Virus record (IMG/VR): IMGVR_UViG_3300045051_000356
Location: 1-53,555 of that record
Direction: 5' to 3' (one strand)
From: a virus
DNA: 53,555 nucleotides
Positions 1-5,515 of this stretch are shown here, in pieces. Position numbers and translations under genes: made by a program. Below the pieces are notes generated by a model that was given only the letters and a program-made list of their open reading frames with translations, made no database searches and had not been told where the DNA came from. Numbering within the stretch: position 1 is the first letter of the stretch; the number at the start of each line of letters is the position of its first letter.

Positions 1-127
1 GCCCGGCCCGTACGTGAGGACGACGTGGTCCATCCGAAATCCATCGCGATCGAACCGCACGACGAACCGGCTGGCCGTCGCCACTTCGATCACCGTGGCC
101 GGTTCGAGCGGCCCCTTGTTGGCCAGA
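1..127. repeat. Left copy of 127-bp exact terminal repeat (circular overlap)
   Basis: Bases 1-127 are identical to 53429-53555. The length of exactly 127 matches a common maximum assembly k-mer, so this is best read as the overlap of a circular contig rather than a biological terminal repeat. It lies inside a coding gene that is continuous across the junction, which supports circularity. Confidence 0.95.
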
Positions 128-243
128 TACCCGCGGCGGGCCCACACGCGTTGGCCAAGGCGCACGGCGGGCGGCCCGGATGTAGCCGGCGAGGGTGCGA
201 CGGCCGCCCCCGCATCCAACAAAGAGAGCTGAGCGGCGCCCAT
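1..243 (-). CDS. Small unknown protein, N-terminal 81 codons (gene crosses the circular junction)
   Basis: The ATG at 243 follows a GGGGAG-type ribosome site and lies 3 nt after the TAG of the preceding gene. The frame stays open to base 1 and continues in the right-hand part of the window to a TGA at 53360-53362, giving 103 residues in total. A Pro/Ala-rich N-terminus leads into a basic stretch (VWARRGYLANKG) and a beta-rich core (ATVIEV, RFVVRFD) that might be a small SH3-like barrel; that is only an impression. I do not recognise the family. The uninterrupted reading frame is direct evidence that the two window ends join. Confidence 0.7.
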   Translation of the reverse strand, partial: MGAAQLSLLDAGAAVAPSPATSGPPAVRLGQRVWARRGYLANKGPLEPATVIEVATASRFVVRFDRDGFRMDHVVLTYGPG

Positions 244-246
244 GGC

Positions 247-711
247 CTACAGCTCTCCCCTCAGCCAGGCGTCGAGCGCCCTAACTGCCTCGCGGTCATC
301 GTCGACAACGCGTTCTGACACCTGTACCCATCGAATCCAATCGAGCGCCCGCGCCGCAAGCTCAGCGCCGCAAGCCGGAGCCACGAGCCCATCGCGCGCC
401 TTGGACCAACTCGGGTGCGTGAGCTTGTGCAGGACCCACTCGGGAATGTCAGGCTTCGGAGCGAAAGGCTCTTCGCCTTCGCAACAACGCTCGCATACGA
501 AGCGCGACTCCCGCGTGCCGTGCTCGATGAGCAAGTGAGCATCGCAGAAGAACAATCCGCACCCTTCGTCGCCTCCGTACGGTTCGCCTCCGCACGCGTA
601 CGTCAGCCCGCGATCGATTCGCTCGTTGCACCCTGGGTGGTCACACACGGCCGGCACGCCATAGCCGATGTCGCGTTTCCAGTTCTCGTCGTAGCCGACC
701 GACCAGCCCAT
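247..711 (-). CDS. Phage zinc-binding hypothetical protein
   Basis: This is a 154-residue protein. The start is the ATG at 709-711, which overlaps the upstream stop as TAATG. The N-terminus (GWSVGYDENWKRDIGYGVPA) is followed by a Cys/His pattern (CDHPGC near residue 24, then CGG, GCGLFFCDAHL, and FVCERC) typical of a zinc ribbon or treble clef. Proteins of this type occur as unassigned early genes in phages of Proteobacteria, as far as I recall. The C-terminus is acidic and helical (VSERVVDDDREAVRALDAWL). Role unknown; nucleic-acid or protein binding is plausible from the zinc site alone. Confidence 0.7.
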   Translation of the reverse strand: MGWSVGYDENWKRDIGYGVPAVCDHPGCNERIDRGLTYACGGEPYGGDEGCGLFFCDAHLLIEHGTRESRFVCERCCEGEEPFAPKPDIPEWVLHKLTHPSWSKARDGLVAPACGAELAARALDWIRWVQVSERVVDDDREAVRALDAWLRGEL

Positions 712-911
712 TAAGCGAGCTTTCCCCCGTGCCGGTGCTCGCGGGTCATGTTGTAGGCCGCCTTGCGCATGAATCGGGCACCACGATGCGGACACGCCGG
801 TGCATTCAGGTGCGCCGATAAACCGCCTGCAGTTGCATGGCTTCTGCGATGGCCCGCCGTCTGGAGCAGTTCTGCCCCGCAGTCTGGGCACGGATTGTCT
901 TTGTCAGCCAT
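711..911 (-). CDS. Small zinc-finger protein, paralogue of the protein at 1279-1440
   Basis: This 66-residue protein starts at the ATG at 909-911, which overlaps the upstream stop. Its first 15 residues, MADKDNPCPDCGAEL, are identical to those of the gene at 1279-1440, and the shared DNA extends upstream of the start as an 81-bp repeat. One CxxC pair is followed by a His-rich segment (GHRRSHATAGGLSAH) instead of the second CxxC seen in the paralogue. After the shared start the two proteins diverge completely, so this may be a recombinant gene. Function unknown. Confidence 0.6.
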   Translation of the reverse strand: MADKDNPCPDCGAELLQTAGHRRSHATAGGLSAHLNAPACPHRGARFMRKAAYNMTREHRHGGKLA

Positions 912-946
912 TGGAATGCCCCTTCTCGCCGTCGCGCCAGCGGGCG
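866..946. repeat. 81-bp direct repeat, copy A
   Basis: This stretch matches 1395-1475 with a single mismatch (near base 918). It spans the start of the small zinc-finger gene at 711-911 and the end of the gene upstream of it. On the minus strand it encodes the ARWRDGEKG tail of one protein and the MADKDNPCPDCGAEL start of the next. Confidence 0.9.
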
Positions 947-1185
947 CCATCCCGCTGCGGTACTTGGCCGCCCGGCTTCTCCTCGCTCGCGGGCCAGCGC
1001 CAGGTTTTGCCTTCGTCGCAGTCGCGCAGCCATCGGCGCACGCCACCGATGTCCACGCCATACTCTCGGCCATCTTCGGTGATAGCAACGTGCTCAATCG
1101 GCAGGTCAATCGCATCGCCGCCGAGTCGCACGGTAATCACGTCCCGCGACTTTGCCCGCGCACTCTCTTGCGAACGCCGCCACAT
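904..1185 (-). CDS. Small unknown protein with RDGEKG C-terminal tail
   Basis: The frame encodes up to 93 residues from an ATG at 1183-1185; a GTG at 1138-1140 (78 residues) is a credible alternative because it reduces the overlap with the next gene from 80 to about 35 bp. The core (VITVRLGGDAIDLPIEHVAI) is beta-rich. It ends in GARWRDGEKGHSNG, a tail shared in variant form with the proteins at 1433-2125 and 5516-6199. The stop overlaps the next ATG by 8 bp. Function unknown. Confidence 0.5.
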   Translation of the reverse strand: MWRRSQESARAKSRDVITVRLGGDAIDLPIEHVAITEDGREYGVDIGGVRRWLRDCDEGKTWRWPASEEKPGGQVPQRDGARWRDGEKGHSNG

Positions 1186-1282
1186 CGGCAACCGCCCGCG
1201 CGTAGCCGCGAGCCTCGGCGTCGGCTTCCGCGCGGTCGAACGCCATGGTCAGCTTCTCCTCGTCCGCTTCGATGGCGCTCAT
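1106..1282 (-). CDS. Small acidic/helical protein (58 aa), unknown
   Basis: The ATG at 1280-1282 overlaps the upstream stop as ATGA, the coupling used throughout this genome. The protein begins MSAIEADEEKLTMAFDRAEA and is an amphipathic, alanine-rich helix turning basic at the C-terminus (DYRATRRRCD). It overlaps the downstream gene in another frame. No family recognised; support is from coupling and composition only. Confidence 0.5.
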   Translation of the reverse strand: MSAIEADEEKLTMAFDRAEADAEARGYARAVADVAAFARECAGKVAGRDYRATRRRCD

Positions 1283-1440
1283 GTCCGCGTCCCATTCTCG
1301 CCGTCACATTCGCTACGGTCCTCGACCCATCGACCGTTGCACCGCCCCCAGGCGACCTTGCAGTTCGGGCAGCGAATCAGCGTCGCTGCGATTTGCAGTT
1401 CTGCCCCGCAGTCTGGGCACGGATTGTCTTTGTCAGCCAT
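1279..1440 (-). CDS. Small zinc-ribbon protein (53 aa)
   Basis: Two CxxC knuckles, CPDCGAEL near residue 8 and CPNCKVAWGRC near residue 28, make a minimal zinc ribbon with an acidic tail. The start at 1438-1440 lies 8 bp inside the end of the upstream gene. It is the intact-looking paralogue of 711-911. Such rubredoxin-knuckle proteins can bind nucleic acid or proteins; no specific role can be assigned. Confidence 0.6.
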   Translation of the reverse strand: MADKDNPCPDCGAELQIAATLIRCPNCKVAWGRCNGRWVEDRSECDGENGTRT

Positions 1441-1475
1441 TGGAAGGCCCCTTCTCGCCGTCGCGCCAGCGGGCG
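1395..1475. repeat. 81-bp direct repeat, copy B
   Basis: This is the partner of 866-946, 529 bp away and near identical. It covers the junction between the gene at 1433-2125 and that at 1279-1440. The pair suggests a duplicated gene-end/gene-start module and could recombine to delete the interval. Confidence 0.9.
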
Positions 1476-2125
1476 GCCAGGGCTTCCATCGCGCACGCAT
1501 CGCCGTAAGCAGACGAACACGCGCAGCTTTTTTCATCGGCACACCTGCAATTGTTGGCAAGGTCGCGAAGCTTTTCCGCTGTCGTTTCCAGCGCGTCCAG
1601 CAGCTCGCCCACGTCGCGCGCGGGCTGCTTCCCCATCGCCGCGATTGCGACCTTTGCCAGCGACCGCCAATGCTCATCTCTCTCAGGCGCTTCGCATTTG
1701 CAGACACAGTATTCTGCGGCGAGCGCTTGTGCGACCGCACGGACATCTACCTCGCGCTTGTCCTGCTTCTCGTCCTCGGGCTGGGACAGCTCGCGCTCGC
1801 GGGAGCGAAGTCGCTTCAGCTCGGCAACCTCTTTTGCGAATTCTTCCCATGATAGGACGACCTCCGTCGAATTGTTGTCGCAGATGACCACGTTTCCGCC
1901 GTCTGCATCCGAGTGCTGGATTGCAAAGGCATACGCCTGCACCACCCGCGCCGTCCTGTCGATGTCGGCGCGGACGCGGGTCAGTTCGTCGGGCTGACCG
2001 AGCAGTTCGCGGGCCACCGCTCCCATTGCGCCGATCTTCTCTTCGTGGCTTCCCTTGGTGCCCTCGTAGGCGTCCTTCAGCCGTCTTCCGAACTCGAAGT
2101 TGGTCAAATCTTTGAGCGTTGCCAT
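1433..2125 (-). CDS. Unknown early protein with PARDVGELL module and RDGEKG tail
   Basis: This is a 230-residue protein. The ATG at 2123-2125 is preceded by AAAGG. An N-terminal helical part (ATLKDLTNFEFGRRLKDAYE) is followed by a charged middle region (SRERELSQPEDEKQDKREVD), a Cys-rich segment (EYCVCKCEAPE, NCRCADEKSCAC) and the module QPARDVGELLDALE. The tail is AARWRDGEKGPSNG. The PARDVGELL module and tail recur in the protein at 5516-6199, so these genes look like shuffled paralogues. No enzymatic motif is seen. Confidence 0.6.
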   Translation of the reverse strand: MATLKDLTNFEFGRRLKDAYEGTKGSHEEKIGAMGAVARELLGQPDELTRVRADIDRTARVVQAYAFAIQHSDADGGNVVICDNNSTEVVLSWEEFAKEVAELKRLRSRERELSQPEDEKQDKREVDVRAVAQALAAEYCVCKCEAPERDEHWRSLAKVAIAAMGKQPARDVGELLDALETTAEKLRDLANNCRCADEKSCACSSAYGDACAMEALAARWRDGEKGPSNG

Positions 2126-2136
2126 GGTCAAACCTT

Positions 2137-2400
2137 TCAGTATTCGGTCGAGCACAGGAACCCGCGCCCGTTGAACGCGGCCCACTCGACGCAGGTCTTG
2201 GCGACCTTCACGCCGTTGTAGTGCCAGTCGATTTTCAGCACCTTGTCGTCTGGCTCTTGCACGTAGCCGTCAAGATCGGCCTCCTCGTCGGCGCATCCGA
2301 TGCTCTTTGCATGCTCGCGCGCGACTGCGATTGCATCCTCGGGCGAGGCGGCGACAACCCAGTCGACGATCTTGTTCGCATAGACGTGAAGCTCGGGCAT
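2137..2400 (-). CDS. Small unknown protein (87 aa)
   Basis: The ATG at 2398-2400 has a strong GGAGG site 7-8 nt upstream, which decides the start. The sequence begins MPELHVYANKIVDWVVAASP and continues with an alpha/beta pattern resembling small phage proteins in which a PEDA(I)A helix follows a first strand. No catalytic signature. It belongs to a run of small genes (1.4-3.3 kb), each with its own ribosome site. Confidence 0.65.
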   Translation of the reverse strand: MPELHVYANKIVDWVVAASPEDAIAVAREHAKSIGCADEEADLDGYVQEPDDKVLKIDWHYNGVKVAKTCVEWAAFNGRGFLCSTEY

Positions 2401-2402
2401 GG

Positions 2403-2825
2403 TCAAACCTCCGGGCAGTCGGCCAGCGAGAAGACCAGGCCGATGCAGAAGACCTCGCCGTCTTCCATGATCTTGAACGTCGCGTGGGGGAGCGCGGTCT
2501 TCATCGTCCACGGCGGCTCGTCTCCGCTCTCCGACCAGACAGCTTTAACCTTCGCCCCTTTCTCGTGCTTCTGGGCAAAGTACGGACAGTCCTCGTCGTC
2601 GCACCTGTTCGCGATCAGTCCGCCGCGAGAAACAGATGCCGTGAACCCTCCGTACGCCGAAGCCTCGTCACCGATGGCCCCGCGAAACTCCATCAGGTCG
2701 TCGCTTGCGCCAAACACCGCGACTAGGCCGGCCGCTTTCATCTCGGCCCACAGCTCGGGTGAGCCCTCGTGCAGGTACTCGTTGCCGTCCAGGCGGGCGG
2801 CGGCTTCTGCGATTGTGATTGGCAT
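2403..2825 (-). CDS. Unknown early protein (140 aa)
   Basis: The ATG at 2823-2825 follows a GGCGG-like site. The protein begins MPITIAEAAARLDGNEYLHE and includes a segment about avoiding or sensing state (FGASDDLMEFRGAIGDEA) reminiscent of phage proteins of unknown fold, followed by NRCDDEDCPYF, which has two cysteines only. I cannot place it in a family. It ends just 2 bp before the next start. Confidence 0.6.
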   Translation of the reverse strand: MPITIAEAAARLDGNEYLHEGSPELWAEMKAAGLVAVFGASDDLMEFRGAIGDEASAYGGFTASVSRGGLIANRCDDEDCPYFAQKHEKGAKVKAVWSESGDEPPWTMKTALPHATFKIMEDGEVFCIGLVFSLADCPEV

Positions 2826-2840
2826 GGTCAGACCGCCCTT

Positions 2841-3260
2841 CTACCTGTGCGAGAACTCGACGTTGACCCGGTAGTTTCCTTCGATGGCCTTGGCCATCCC
2901 TTCGGCCATAGACGAGATCAACGTCTGCACCAGCGGCGACTTGCTCTTGCGCATCTCCGCGTCGATCGCCGCCTTGATCTTGTCGGTGTTCGTCGCGATG
3001 TGCGCCTGAATGGCGGCCTTGATGGCTGTCTTCGTGGCGTCTTCTACTGCCCACGTGAGCCACGACACCTTGTTGTATCCATCGTAGCTCTGGTGCTTCC
3101 CTTCGTTGTCCACCTTCTGATTCATGATCTGCTCAACAACGCGCATGATCAGGTGGTCCGTCTTCCCGAGTGCCTCGATTACAGCCGCGTTCACCTTCGC
3201 TTCGATCGCGGGCTTAATCAGGTCCATCGGGAGTTGCATCGTCGCTGTCTCTGTTGCCAT
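2841..3260 (-). CDS. Unknown helical protein (139 aa)
   Basis: The ATG at 3258-3260 has an AAAGGA site 10 nt upstream. The protein is rich in alanine and lysine helices (LIKPAIEAKVNAAVIEALGK; TKTAIKAAIQAHIATNTDKI) and ends in a short beta stretch. It may be a coiled-coil or DNA-associated protein, but no motif shows it. It lies immediately downstream of the tRNA-like element at 3298-3341. Confidence 0.6.
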   Translation of the reverse strand: MATETATMQLPMDLIKPAIEAKVNAAVIEALGKTDHLIMRVVEQIMNQKVDNEGKHQSYDGYNKVSWLTWAVEDATKTAIKAAIQAHIATNTDKIKAAIDAEMRKSKSPLVQTLISSMAEGMAKAIEGNYRVNVEFSHR

Positions 3261-3297
3261 TTTCAGAAGTCCTTTCGTTGGGGATTACTTCGACTCG

Positions 3298-3341
3298 CGG
3301 GCAGCCAGGGAATCGAACCCTGCCGAGCTTCCTCGCTGCCC
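3298..3341 (-). ncRNA. 44-nt tRNA-like minihelix (acceptor stem plus T-arm, no D or anticodon arm)
   Basis: Read on the minus strand, a 7-bp acceptor-like stem (GGGCAGC/GCTGCCC, no mismatch) encloses a 12-nt linker (GAGGAAGCTCGG) and a perfect T-arm (CAGGG, loop TTCGATT, CCCTG), with a discriminator G at 3298. The order and lengths are those of the top half of a tRNA, but the D and anticodon arms are replaced by the linker, which can itself form a 3-bp hairpin (GAG-GAAG-CTC). CCA is not encoded. It lies between the RNA ligase gene and the gene at 2841. It could be a deletion remnant of a tRNA, or a processed tRNA mimic or decoy. Confidence 0.6.
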
Positions 3342-3343
3342 AG

Positions 3344-3363
3344 ACGCCGCCAGTAAGCGGCGT
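3344..3363 (-). other. Perfect 7-bp hairpin just upstream of the tRNA-like element
   Basis: On the minus strand ACGCCGC and GCGGCGT pair around the 6-nt loop TTACTG. It begins 6 nt after the tandem TAG-TAA stops of the RNA ligase gene and ends 2 nt before the minihelix. There is no T-run, so a simple intrinsic terminator is unlikely; RNA protection or processing is possible. Confidence 0.6.
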
Positions 3364-3369
3364 GGATTA

Positions 3370-4338
3370 CTACGCCGCCTTGCGCAACATGTACCCTTCA
3401 CCAATCATCTTGAAAATCACGCGCCCGATATGGTGATGCCACCGCTCTTGCACGGGCCGCACAACGTAGCCTTCGCGAACATGGTCGGCGCCCATCGTCG
3501 TCTTGCCCTCGCAATACGCTGTCATCGCATCGAAGCCCAGCCACGGTCCGCGATACAACTCGGGCACGGTCTCCAAGTCCAGGCCACGCGCAACGGCCTT
3601 GAACGCGTCATAATCGAGATATCGCCCGGTCCGCGTGTCGAGCGCATCGAACAGGATTAGCTTCGCTCCGGTTGGGTGGCCGTACTTGAGATCCTGAACC
3701 TGGCCATAGACCTCACCGTAAACGGCAATGCCGGGAACCTTCGCGAGCCGTTCCTCTAGGCCGATTTCGATCGCGACTTTCCACCACATGTTGCGCTCGT
3801 CGAACTTCTTGATCTGGTGATGCGAGCCAACCCACAGGCGACCGTCCTGGTAGACGAATCGCGCGTTCGCGCCGTGGATCTTCTCGGTCAAGACGACCTC
3901 TTCGCCGTCTTGGAGAACGTCGCGACGACGGCGCAGACCTTCGATGTCCGTAAACACAGGTAGGAATCCGGGATCAGCTTCGTTCTCCGTGTTTGTCACG
4001 AGCGACGGCATGGCCGGTTCCCACTTCTCGATACCAAGCTCAGCCTGGACGTTCTGCCCCTCGACCCATGACGGGTCGGCATTGGTGAGCATGCCCATCG
4101 AGAAAATCCCGCGTAGCTTCTTGGCCTTGATTCGACGGTGGCCTTCCAGAAATGCCCATTCGGGCCGGTCGGGCACAATAGAGTCAATCGGGACGTGGAC
4201 GGCTAATCCGCCTTCTTCGTATTCGCCAGTGCGGAAAATGACCGGGTACCCGTTGACCTCGGCAATCGAAAGCGTATCGGCATTGGGGTGCTTCTGGACG
4301 TTGCGGACGCGTGTGACCTCGACGTGGAATTCGCTCAT
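3370..4338 (-). CDS. ATP-dependent RNA ligase, Rnl5/DraRnl-like
   Basis: This 322-residue protein seals RNA ends or nicks through a ligase-AMP intermediate. The nucleotidyltransferase motifs are all visible: motif I EKIHGAN with the adenylated lysine at about K153, motif III VYGEVYG near 207, motif IV EGYVVRP near 289, and motif V RVIFKMIGEGYM near 306. The N-terminal ~100 residues carry HPNADTLSIAEV, which fits the N-terminal domain of the DRB0094 type and also resembles tRNA-binding domains. The ATG at 4336-4338 has an ideal AAGGAGGT site, so the start is firm. It sits 17 nt downstream of a tRNA-Lys gene and upstream of a tRNA-like element, which points to tRNA repair; that role is inference. 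Confidence 0.9.
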   Translation of the reverse strand: MSEFHVEVTRVRNVQKHPNADTLSIAEVNGYPVIFRTGEYEEGGLAVHVPIDSIVPDRPEWAFLEGHRRIKAKKLRGIFSMGMLTNADPSWVEGQNVQAELGIEKWEPAMPSLVTNTENEADPGFLPVFTDIEGLRRRRDVLQDGEEVVLTEKIHGANARFVYQDGRLWVGSHHQIKKFDERNMWWKVAIEIGLEERLAKVPGIAVYGEVYGQVQDLKYGHPTGAKLILFDALDTRTGRYLDYDAFKAVARGLDLETVPELYRGPWLGFDAMTAYCEGKTTMGADHVREGYVVRPVQERWHHHIGRVIFKMIGEGYMLRKAA

Positions 4339-4355
4339 TTTCTCTAACCTCCTTG

Positions 4356-4428
4356 TGGGTGAACCGAGAATCGAACTCGGAACCGGCGAGTTAAAGGCCC
4401 GCTGCTCTGCCAATTGAGCTATTCACCC
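4356..4428 (-). tRNA. tRNA-Lys (UUU), with C instead of U at position 33
   Basis: A full cloverleaf can be drawn: acceptor GGGTGAA/TTCACCC, D-stem GCTC/GAGC, anticodon stem GCGGG/CTCGC (one G-T pair), loop CCTTTAA, T-arm CCGAG-TTCGATT-CTCGG, discriminator A. The anticodon is TTT (34-36). Position 33, nearly always U, is C here. CCA is not encoded. The gene is 73 nt and lies just before the RNA ligase gene in the same direction. Confidence 0.9.
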
Positions 4429-4506
4429 AGACGCGCACCCGAGGAACCAACTCTCATGCGCGCTGCCTGATCGTCGTCTCAGGCGGGCCGTTGCGGGGAA
4501 GTCCCG

Positions 4507-4824
4507 CTACGACTTCAGTTCAAACCACTGGCTGAGCAAGTATGCGCAGCCAGAAATCTTGTGTTCATGCTTCGGAGCAAACGAGCACAAGCAGGCGGCG
4601 ATGTGGCGGGCAGCTTTCGCCTCGTCGACTCCTTCCCGCGCAACAAGGCACCTCGAATCGGCCCCATTGAAGAACCACTGCGACATGAAGTCGCAATACG
4701 GCTTTGCCTCGTTGATTTTGCGCCTAAACGGCTCTGGGATGTCTTCCCATTTCGGCAGAAGCTCCATCGCTTTTCCGCCAAATGCCAAGTCTAGCTGGTC
4801 AACTTCAACTGGTGAGTGAGTCAC
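4507..4824 (-). CDS. Unknown protein (105 aa) between the two tRNA genes
   Basis: I chose a GTG at 4822-4824, which has GAAAGGA 8-9 nt upstream; extending further would run the gene into tRNA-Ile. It begins VTHSPVEVDQLDLAFGGKAM and contains LPKWEDIPEPFRR, a Cys-containing helical region (KPYCDFMSQWFF, IAACLCSF) and KHEHKISGCAYLL. Three to four cysteines and two histidines could bind metal, but spacing is irregular. No family recognised. Position between tRNA genes hints at a link with the RNA cassette, nothing more. Confidence 0.6.
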   Translation of the reverse strand: MTHSPVEVDQLDLAFGGKAMELLPKWEDIPEPFRRKINEAKPYCDFMSQWFFNGADSRCLVAREGVDEAKAARHIAACLCSFAPKHEHKISGCAYLLSQWFELKS

Positions 4825-4929
4825 GTGGTTGTCCTTTCGTGTGGATTGCGAAAAGTCGCCAACGCCGCCTTGGTTTCTGTTCCAGACCTGGATGGATTCG
4901 GGAGAGAAATGGTTCGGCGGCATTGGCAG

Positions 4930-5001
4930 TCGGGGCGGCGGGAGTCGAACCCGCAACATGCGGCTTATAAAGCCGGTGCTCTACCATTGCGCTACGCCCC
5001 G
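4930..5001 (-). tRNA. tRNA-Ile (UAU)
   Basis: The cloverleaf reads acceptor CGGGGCG/CGCCCCG, D-stem GCGC/GAGC with one mismatch, anticodon stem CCGGC/GCCGC with a C-C mismatch at 27-43, loop TTTATAA, T-arm GCGGG-TTCGACT-CCCGC, discriminator A. The anticodon TAT would read AUA directly. Most bacteria instead use a lysidine-modified CAU tRNA for this codon, so the gene is unusual. Length is 72 nt and CCA is not encoded. Confidence 0.85.
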
Positions 5002-5004
5002 AGA

Positions 5005-5049
5005 ACGTCGGCAGCGGTGACAACCGACGTCTGCCCCGAACCCTCGGGG
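5005..5049 (-). other. Two hairpins directly upstream of tRNA-Ile
   Basis: Bases 5034-5049 form a 6-bp stem (CCCCGA/TCGGGG, 4-nt loop) and 5005-5030 form a 7-bp stem (ACGTCGG/CCGACGT, 12-nt loop). They fill the space between the end of the gene at 5084 and the tRNA 5' end at 5001. There is no T-run on either strand. They may guide processing of the tRNA from the long transcript. Confidence 0.5.
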
Positions 5050-5083
5050 CCACGGATTGCCGCGAATTGCGGCGGGAGGCTAG

Positions 5084-5512
5084 CTAGGCGAACGGGAAGT
5101 CATCGTCGGGTGCTGCGGGCGGCGGTGTGGGCTCGCTTGCCGGCGGGGTAGCTTGCGTGCGCTCGGCTTTCTTTCCTTCCACTTCCTTGATGTTCTTCAC
5201 GCTGCTTTTCATGCGAGCGGCGAACTGGCGCAGCTCGTTCATGTCCATGGGATCGGCCAGCTTGATTCCCGAGTATCCGGCGTTAACCCACGCGACCTTG
5301 GCCTGCATCTTCCCTTGCCACTCGCTGTGCTCGATTGTGATGCGGACTTCGTTGTCGAGCTGTTGCGCGGGCAAGCTCGCCAGGTCGTCGCCCTTGAAAC
5401 CGCAATAGCGCAGCGACTCGACAGTGCGTTCCCAGGTCTTCGCGGTGAAGAACCCGAACCACACGATTCGGCGGCCCTGCGCTCGATCTGCGTCGACGTC
5501 TTGACCCGTCAA
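5084..5512 (-). CDS. Single-stranded-DNA-binding-like protein with acidic SSB-type tail, possibly N-terminally shortened
   Basis: The 142-residue product contains a beta-rich core (IVWFGFFTAKTWERTVESLR, then LDNEVRITIEHSEWQGKMQA) followed by a Pro-rich linker and the C-terminus DDDFPFA, the acidic-Phe tail by which SSB proteins recruit partners. The core resembles phage single-strand-binding proteins near recombination genes, but those usually carry about 50 more N-terminal residues. Here a TGA lies two codons before the apparent TTG start (5510-5512); a GTG inside the first strand (at the VWFGFF motif) is another option. The start is therefore uncertain and the gene may be truncated by the upstream paralogous module. 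Confidence 0.65.
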   Translation of the reverse strand: MTGQDVDADRAQGRRIVWFGFFTAKTWERTVESLRYCGFKGDDLASLPAQQLDNEVRITIEHSEWQGKMQAKVAWVNAGYSGIKLADPMDMNELRQFAARMKSSVKNIKEVEGKKAERTQATPPASEPTPPPAAPDDDFPFA

Positions 5513-5515
5513 GGC

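Noticed and set aside
1-127. True biological direct terminal repeat
   Set aside because: Exactly 127 bp equals a common assembly k-mer and the repeat sits inside a gene without any packaging-site features; an assembly overlap explains it better.
3344-3363. Intrinsic transcription terminator after the RNA ligase gene
   Set aside because: The stem is strong but no T-run follows on either strand and the downstream genes read on without a new promoter, so termination is not supported.
5005-5049. A third tRNA upstream of tRNA-Ile
   Set aside because: The two hairpins do not pair as acceptor, D-, anticodon and T-arms, and no TTCxA T-loop is present.
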